A model generated the notes under the pieces. The model was not told the DNA's origin and made no database searches. It worked only from the letters and a program-made list of their open reading frames with translations. A DNA stretch of 16,581 nt from the NCBI GenBank assembly GCA_035447605.1, contig DAOTHJ010000029.1, forward strand, positions 1 to 16,581. Reading direction: 5' to 3'. Each line of letters begins with the position of its first letter. Position 1 is the first letter of the stretch. This stretch comes from UMGS1668 sp035447605. GTDB taxonomy: Bacteria; Bacillota; Clostridia; Oscillospirales; Ruminococcaceae. Both the position numbers and the translations under genes were made by a program. This document shows, one piece after another, positions 12,922 to 16,581 of this stretch.

Positions 12922-13791
12922 TTATTCATCCGGAGTTTCGCTCTCCGCATCGGATTTCTCCGGCTTCCGGTCCTTGCGCAGCGAGCGGGTTTCCGTCTTG
13001 TCGAAAACCTTCGGCGCCCCGTCCGGCGTGTCGTCCATACGGACCGTGACTTTCCCGGTCATCAAATTGATATCAATGACCGTACCGGTGCCTTCCGGCG
13101 TCTTGACGGCGGAACCCATCCGCGGCATCGTGCGGATCAGCTCCTCGTAGCCCTCCTGCTCATATTTGAGGCAGCACATCAGCCTGCCGCAGGTGCCGGA
13201 GATCTTGGCCGGGTTGAGGGAGAGGCCCTGCTCCTTGGCCATCTTGATGGAAACCGGCACGAACTCGCCGAGAAAGCTCGAGCAGCAAAACGGTTTTCCG
13301 CAGATGCCGAGCCCGCCCAGCATTTTGGCCTCGTCCCGGACGCCGATCTGGCGCAGCTCGATCCTCGTGTGGAAGACGGAGGCGAGATCCTTGACAAGAT
13401 CGCGAAAATCCACCCGTCCGTCCGCGGTGAAATAGAAGATAATCTTGCTGTTGTCGAACGTGTACTCGACGTCGGTCAGCTTCATTTCAAGCCCGTGGGC
13501 CGCGATCTTGCTCTGGCAGACCTCAAAGGCCTGCTTTTCCTGCCGGTGGTTCTCCTCGATGTGGGCGAGGTCCTCGGCCGTCGCGGCGCGCATGACCGGC
13601 TTGAGTGGCTGGACCGCCTTCTCCTCGTCGATCAGGCGGTTTGCCGCGGCCACTTCGCCGCATTCCACGCCCCGCGCCGTCTCGACGATGACCTTGTCTC
13701 CCAACGCATATTTTTTGCCTTCCGGATCAAAGTAGTAGACCTTTCCCACTTCCTTGAACCGGACGCCGATGATTTCGATTTTATCGCTCAT
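12922..13791 (-). CDS. ricT: RicT/YaaT, PSP1-domain iron-sulfur regulator of RNA maturation
   Basis: In Bacillus, RicT acts with RicA and RicF in an Fe-S complex that assists RNase Y in mRNA processing and affects sporulation and competence. This 289-residue protein has the PSP1 domain in its first half (IIGVRFKEVGKVYYFDP, DKVIVETARGVECG) and the cysteine clusters Cys164, 169, 170 (CGKPFCC) and Cys201, 206, 207 (CGRLMCC) that fit cluster binding. The tail after about 265 is charged and low in complexity. The frame is open further upstream inside holB, but the family starts at MSDKIEIIGVRF, the ATG at 13791, with AGGAGG 6 nt before. Its ATG overlaps the holB stop (ATGA), so translation is coupled. 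RicA and RicF are not in the window. Confidence 0.93.
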   Translation of the reverse strand: MSDKIEIIGVRFKEVGKVYYFDPEGKKYALGDKVIVETARGVECGEVAAANRLIDEEKAVQPLKPVMRAATAEDLAHIEENHRQEKQAFEVCQSKIAAHGLEMKLTDVEYTFDNSKIIFYFTADGRVDFRDLVKDLASVFHTRIELRQIGVRDEAKMLGGLGICGKPFCCSSFLGEFVPVSIKMAKEQGLSLNPAKISGTCGRLMCCLKYEQEGYEELIRTMPRMGSAVKTPEGTGTVIDINLMTGKVTVRMDDTPDGAPKVFDKTETRSLRKDRKPEKSDAESETPDE

Positions 13792-14738
13792 AAATTTCCT
13801 CCGAATATCTGCGCCATCCCGGCGCAAAACCAACTGTGCAGCAGATCGATGCCGCAGTTCTGCCAGAGATCCTCCCGGGCCCGGGAGATCAGTTCCTCCG
13901 CTTTCAGCGCCTGTGCGGGCGTCACTTTCTGCCCGGCCGGCCGCTCGCCCTTTGCGCCGGAGACCGCCGTCCTGCCGACCCACTCGGAAAGCCGCCGCAG
14001 GTAGAGATCAAACGTCTCTCTCGTCCTCGCCGAGGCGGAGAGCTCCGCCATCAGGCCGTAGGCATTCCCCGCGCTCAGCATCGCAGGCGTATCCGCCGCA
14101 AGCCGCGGCAGCAGCATCCCGTCCGGCGTGGAGAGCGCCTCCGCCGCCGCGCCGAAGTTGCCGCCGAATACGGCCGCCGCAAGCGCGAGATTCTCCGGCT
14201 TCTCCGCCGGGAAACGCTCCTTCAGCAGGGCTTCGCATTCCGTGGGCGCGGGCGCATCCAGCGTATAAACGGAAGAGCGGGAGACGATCGTCTCACAGAG
14301 CGCGAAACGATTCTCGCAGGTCATCACAAATCTTGCGTGGCGCGGAGGCTCCTCGAGCGTCTTTAAAAGGGCGTTCTGCGCCTCGGTGCCCATCTCGCCG
14401 ATCTCCAGCAGGACGAAGATGCGTTCCTCCGCCTCGCTCGGAGAGAGCCAGACCGACTCGCGGATCTCCCGCACGTCCTCGATATGGAAACTCCTCGCCC
14501 CGCCGCCGCCTCGTATAACCTCCACATCCGGGTGGTTGCCGGAGGCGATCTTTTTGCAGGGCACGCAGTTCCCGCAGGGGAAACCGTCTTTTTTCTCACA
14601 GAGCAGCGCCTGACAGAGCCACAGGGCGAGTTCCGTCCGGCCCGTCCCCTTCTCGCCCTCGATCAGGACGGCATGGGGCAGGCGCTTTTCCCTGACCGCG
14701 GAAGCAAAAATCTCCCGAAGTTCCCTTGCTCCCGGCAT
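13788..14738 (-). CDS. holB: DNA polymerase III delta' subunit
   Basis: Delta' is the part of the clamp loader that helps place the sliding clamp on DNA. The 316-residue protein has an AAA+ N-terminal domain with PHAVLIEGEKGTGRT (21-35). Its P-loop has Arg34 where active ATPases have Lys, which is acceptable because delta' need not hydrolyse ATP. A zinc knuckle C47-x7-C55-x2-C58-x2-C61 follows, then GTEAQNALLKTLEEPP and SRSS, both typical of delta'/tau proteins. The C-terminal half is helical and poorly conserved. The ATG at 14738 overlaps the darA stop by one base (TGATG) and lacks a clear Shine-Dalgarno, so it probably depends on translation of darA. Confidence 0.92.
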   Translation of the reverse strand: MPGARELREIFASAVREKRLPHAVLIEGEKGTGRTELALWLCQALLCEKKDGFPCGNCVPCKKIASGNHPDVEVIRGGGGARSFHIEDVREIRESVWLSPSEAEERIFVLLEIGEMGTEAQNALLKTLEEPPRHARFVMTCENRFALCETIVSRSSVYTLDAPAPTECEALLKERFPAEKPENLALAAAVFGGNFGAAAEALSTPDGMLLPRLAADTPAMLSAGNAYGLMAELSASARTRETFDLYLRRLSEWVGRTAVSGAKGERPAGQKVTPAQALKAEELISRAREDLWQNCGIDLLHSWFCAGMAQIFGGNL

Positions 14739-15061
14739 CAGACTTTTTCAAAGCGCTCGACGTTCATGACGAACACCGTCGCGCCGCCGACCGTGACTTC
14801 GATCGGCAGGGCGGAATACATGCCGACTTCGCTGAACGAATTATCCGGCACGATCTGTTTACGCTTCCTGCTGTGGTGGGCAATGACGCTGATGGCGTCG
14901 TCCACCTTGTCGTCGTCGACGCCGATCAGGAAGGTGGTGTTCCCGCTCATCAGAAATCCGCCGGTGGTTGCGAGCTTTGTCACCTGAAAACCGCCTTTGG
15001 TCAAAGCGGTGGAGACCGCATTGCTGTCGTCTCCGGATACAACGGCCAGGATCATTTTCAT
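14738..15061 (-). CDS. darA: Cyclic-di-AMP receptor (PII-like, YaaQ family)
   Basis: DarA (also PstA) is a trimeric PII-like protein that binds c-di-AMP; its downstream target is still poorly understood. The 107-residue sequence is typical from end to end: MKMILAVVSGDDSNAVSTAL, then KLATTGGFLMSGNTTFLIGV, a flexible basic loop HHSRKRKQ, and a final GGATVFVMNVERFEKV. The Thr/Gly-rich TTGGFL and GNTT segments form the ligand site in known structures. The ATG at 15061 follows AAAGGAG by about 10 nt; ATG at 15055 is a less likely alternative. It is the gene before holB as in Bacillus, but the thymidylate kinase gene often found beside it is absent. Confidence 0.95.
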   Translation of the reverse strand: MKMILAVVSGDDSNAVSTALTKGGFQVTKLATTGGFLMSGNTTFLIGVDDDKVDDAISVIAHHSRKRKQIVPDNSFSEVGMYSALPIEVTVGGATVFVMNVERFEKV

Positions 15062-15093
15062 ATCGGATCAGCTCCTTTTTTCGGGGTTTGGGA

Positions 15094-16386
15094 TCACCGG
15101 ATCACCGGGATGCGCCGGACGCCGTAGTGAAGCAGCAGACGCACGGTCTCCGCACCGACGGTTTCACCGGGTACGGTCAGGGCAATGCAGGGCGGGCACG
15201 GAATGCTGAGCGAGGCGGCCACCCTGCCTTCCGCCTCTTCGGTGGGAATCTCTTCGCTTGCGGCGAAGACCGCTTCCCGCATGGGAATCTTCTGTTCCGG
15301 CACAAAATCCGGAAGGAATTCCTCCTCAGGCGTTCCGCTGCCGGGCGTCGACCGGAGAAAGGCCTCCAGCCGGCAAAAATCCTCCTCCGCATTAAAGGGA
15401 GAGGCCATCAGCACGGCCCGCTCGGGATTGACGTATTCCGGCTCGATGCCGAATTCCCGCAGCCGGGCGCCGAACTGTTCCGTGGTCAGCCCCGAGGCGG
15501 AGACTGAAAGAGCGAGTCTTGCCGGCTCAATCTCTCCCGTAAGCGGGGCGAGGCCGTTTTTCGCGGCAAGGGCACGCAGCGTTTCCATCCGCGCCGCGAG
15601 CGCCGGAAAATCAAAACGAGCTTTCGTTCTGAGGTAATCGAGGCAGCCGTCCGCCGAGAGCATGATGAGATAACTCGGGCTGGTGCTGCCGAAGAGCCGC
15701 ATCCGGCGCTTGGCCGTCTCATAGAGCGACGGATCGGCGAGATGCAGCAGGGCGCCGCCGGTCAGCACCGGCAGGGTTTTATGCAGGGAATCGGCGCAGA
15801 GATCCGCGCCGAGGTGCATCGGATGAAGATTTTTCTCAAAGAAAGGCAGGTGCGCGCCGTGGGCGTTATCCACAAGCAGCAGCGCGCCATGCTCGTGGCA
15901 GATCTTTGAGCACGCCGCGATATCCGCGAGGGTTCCGAAATAGTCCGGCGAAGTGAGATAGGCGGCCTTCACGCCAGGATGCTCAGAAAGAGCATGCTCA
16001 AGGGCTTCCGGCGTCTGCTTCATCAGCCAGACCGGCTCGAAGCCGCACAGCGCCGCCGCGTTGACCGCCGAGCTGTGGCAGTTGCGGCCGATCAGGAATT
16101 TTTCTCCCGGCCGCAGCGCCGTCGCCAGCATCGCCTGAATGCAGAGCGTGGAGCCGCCGGCCGAAAGGAGGCAGTCTCCGCTCTCATAAAGCGCGGCGTA
16201 CTGCCGTTCGGTCTCCCGGATGGCCTCTTTGCATTCGTAGAGGGAATCCGTACCCTTGACCTCGGTGACATCATATTCGGAGACTCGGTCAAAAAGCCCT
16301 GCCGCCCTGCCTTTATGGCCGGGCATGTGAAACCGGGCGAGACTTTTTGCCAGATATGCTTCGACGGCTTCGGTCAGAGGCGTCAT
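15094..16386 (-). CDS. Orn/Lys/Arg decarboxylase-family PLP enzyme (YaaO-like)
   Basis: This 430-residue fold-type I PLP protein belongs to the bacterial arginine/lysine/ornithine decarboxylase family. Visible motifs are HMPGHKG (20-26), KGTDSLYECKEAIRETE, the cofactor aspartate in LLVDNAHGAHL (Asp173) and the Schiff-base lysine in DSLHKTLPVLTG (Lys203). The C-terminal domain ends with PCIALTVPGE and is complete, though the protein is shorter than the characterised Bacillus relatives of about 480-490 residues. It may make a polyamine precursor such as agmatine or cadaverine, but the substrate cannot be read from sequence. The ATG at 16386 overlaps the preceding stop (ATGA); 32 nt separate it from darA, so the genes are likely co-transcribed. 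Confidence 0.88.
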   Translation of the reverse strand: MTPLTEAVEAYLAKSLARFHMPGHKGRAAGLFDRVSEYDVTEVKGTDSLYECKEAIRETERQYAALYESGDCLLSAGGSTLCIQAMLATALRPGEKFLIGRNCHSSAVNAAALCGFEPVWLMKQTPEALEHALSEHPGVKAAYLTSPDYFGTLADIAACSKICHEHGALLLVDNAHGAHLPFFEKNLHPMHLGADLCADSLHKTLPVLTGGALLHLADPSLYETAKRRMRLFGSTSPSYLIMLSADGCLDYLRTKARFDFPALAARMETLRALAAKNGLAPLTGEIEPARLALSVSASGLTTEQFGARLREFGIEPEYVNPERAVLMASPFNAEEDFCRLEAFLRSTPGSGTPEEEFLPDFVPEQKIPMREAVFAASEEIPTEEAEGRVAASLSIPCPPCIALTVPGETVGAETVRLLLHYGVRRIPVIR

Positions 16387-16581
16387 TTCTGCGCCCTTTT
16401 CTTCAATTTACGGAGCACCGCGTTGAGGCGGACCGCCTGCTTGACGAATTTCGCCGCAAGCGGACGGTAGACGCGGTCAAACTCGCCGGGCAGCTCGTCG
16501 ACGCAGCCGCTGAAGCCGCGCTTGAAACGGTAGAGCCCGTAGAGATGGTCGTCCTCGTTCTCGGTGTCGCCCGAGATGCCC
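16383..16581 (-). CDS. FemAB-type peptidoglycan-bridge aminoacyltransferase, C-terminal end only
   Basis: Only the last 65 codons are in the window; the start lies beyond the right edge. The fragment reads GISGDTENEDDHLYGLYRFK and then RGFSGCVDELPGEFDRVY, a characteristic end of FemA/FemX proteins, which use aminoacyl-tRNA to add bridge residues to lipid II. The tail is basic (LRKLKKRAQK). Its stop overlaps the next gene's ATG (ATGA), placing it in the same operon. A GNAT or other aminoacyl-transfer role cannot be excluded from such a short piece, and the amino acid added is unknown. Confidence 0.75.
   Translation of the reverse strand, partial: GISGDTENEDDHLYGLYRFKRGFSGCVDELPGEFDRVYRPLAAKFVKQAVRLNAVLRKLKKRAQK

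Noticed and set aside
12913..14004. Plus-strand frame of 363 codons opposite ricT and holB
   Set aside because: Overlaps the firmly identified ricT and lacks a start site.
1..16581. CRISPR array, IS element, prophage, tRNA
   Set aside because: No regularly spaced repeats, transposase, integrase, phage gene or tRNA-like cloverleaf was seen on either strand.

Overview
The window is a moderately GC-rich chromosomal segment from a Gram-positive bacterium of the Firmicutes, most probably class Clostridia and resembling Oscillospirales/Ruminococcaceae. Reasons: the cluster recA-recX-rimO-pgsA; the cluster darA (yaaQ)-holB-ricT (yaaT)-trmN6 (yabB)-rsmI, which matches a classic Bacillus/Clostridium neighbourhood; a Firmicutes-type SOS box (CGAAC-N4-GTTCC); strong GGAGG ribosome binding sites with several TTG/GTG starts; and a lipoprotein-type ABC solute-binding protein. 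No phage, transposon, IS element, CRISPR array or tRNA gene is visible. Most genes are housekeeping.

Layout. (1) 1-1171: a near-consensus promoter on the minus strand at the left edge, with a leader typical of rRNA operons, diverges from metA, a homoserine O-acyltransferase predicted to use acetyl-CoA. (2) 1366-4910, minus strand: recA, recX, rimO and pgsA form a tight operon (overlap, 4-nt gap, 2-nt gap) driven from a promoter with an SOS box upstream, and it ends at an intrinsic terminator. (3) 5030-5239: the same SOS box lies between recA and a divergent 47-codon small gene of unknown function, too short for normal gene finding. (4) 5381-9887, plus strand: a strong promoter, a cobalamin riboswitch with a terminator and a visible antiterminator, then a corrinoid ABC importer (btuF, btuC, btuD) and two CobU-like proteins. 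The second CobU-like protein is short and has a degenerate P-loop. A bidirectional terminator closes the block. (5) 10056-10950, minus strand: a VanZ-like membrane domain joined in frame to a glyoxalase/VOC domain, with a good internal ribosome binding site and GTG at the junction. (6) 11049-16581, minus strand: the end of a FemAB-type peptidoglycan-bridge aminoacyltransferase, an Orn/Lys/Arg decarboxylase-family PLP enzyme, the c-di-AMP receptor darA, holB, ricT, a 56-residue 2[4Fe-4S] ferredoxin with its own promoter and terminator, trmN6-like methyltransferase and rsmI.

How the parts work together. The riboswitch should shut off corrinoid uptake when cobalamin is sufficient, and the CobU-like proteins downstream fit salvage or handling of incoming corrinoids. 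The recA block joins SOS-inducible recombination (RecA and its modulator RecX) to ribosome modification (RimO) and phospholipid synthesis (PgsA). The right-hand cluster joins replication clamp loading, c-di-AMP sensing, RNA-maturation control and rRNA/tRNA methylation. The most unusual points are the SOS-box-linked small protein, the paired CobU-like genes, the VanZ-VOC fusion with its internal start, and the palindromes beside the btu and metA promoters. I did not see a clearly new multi-gene system.
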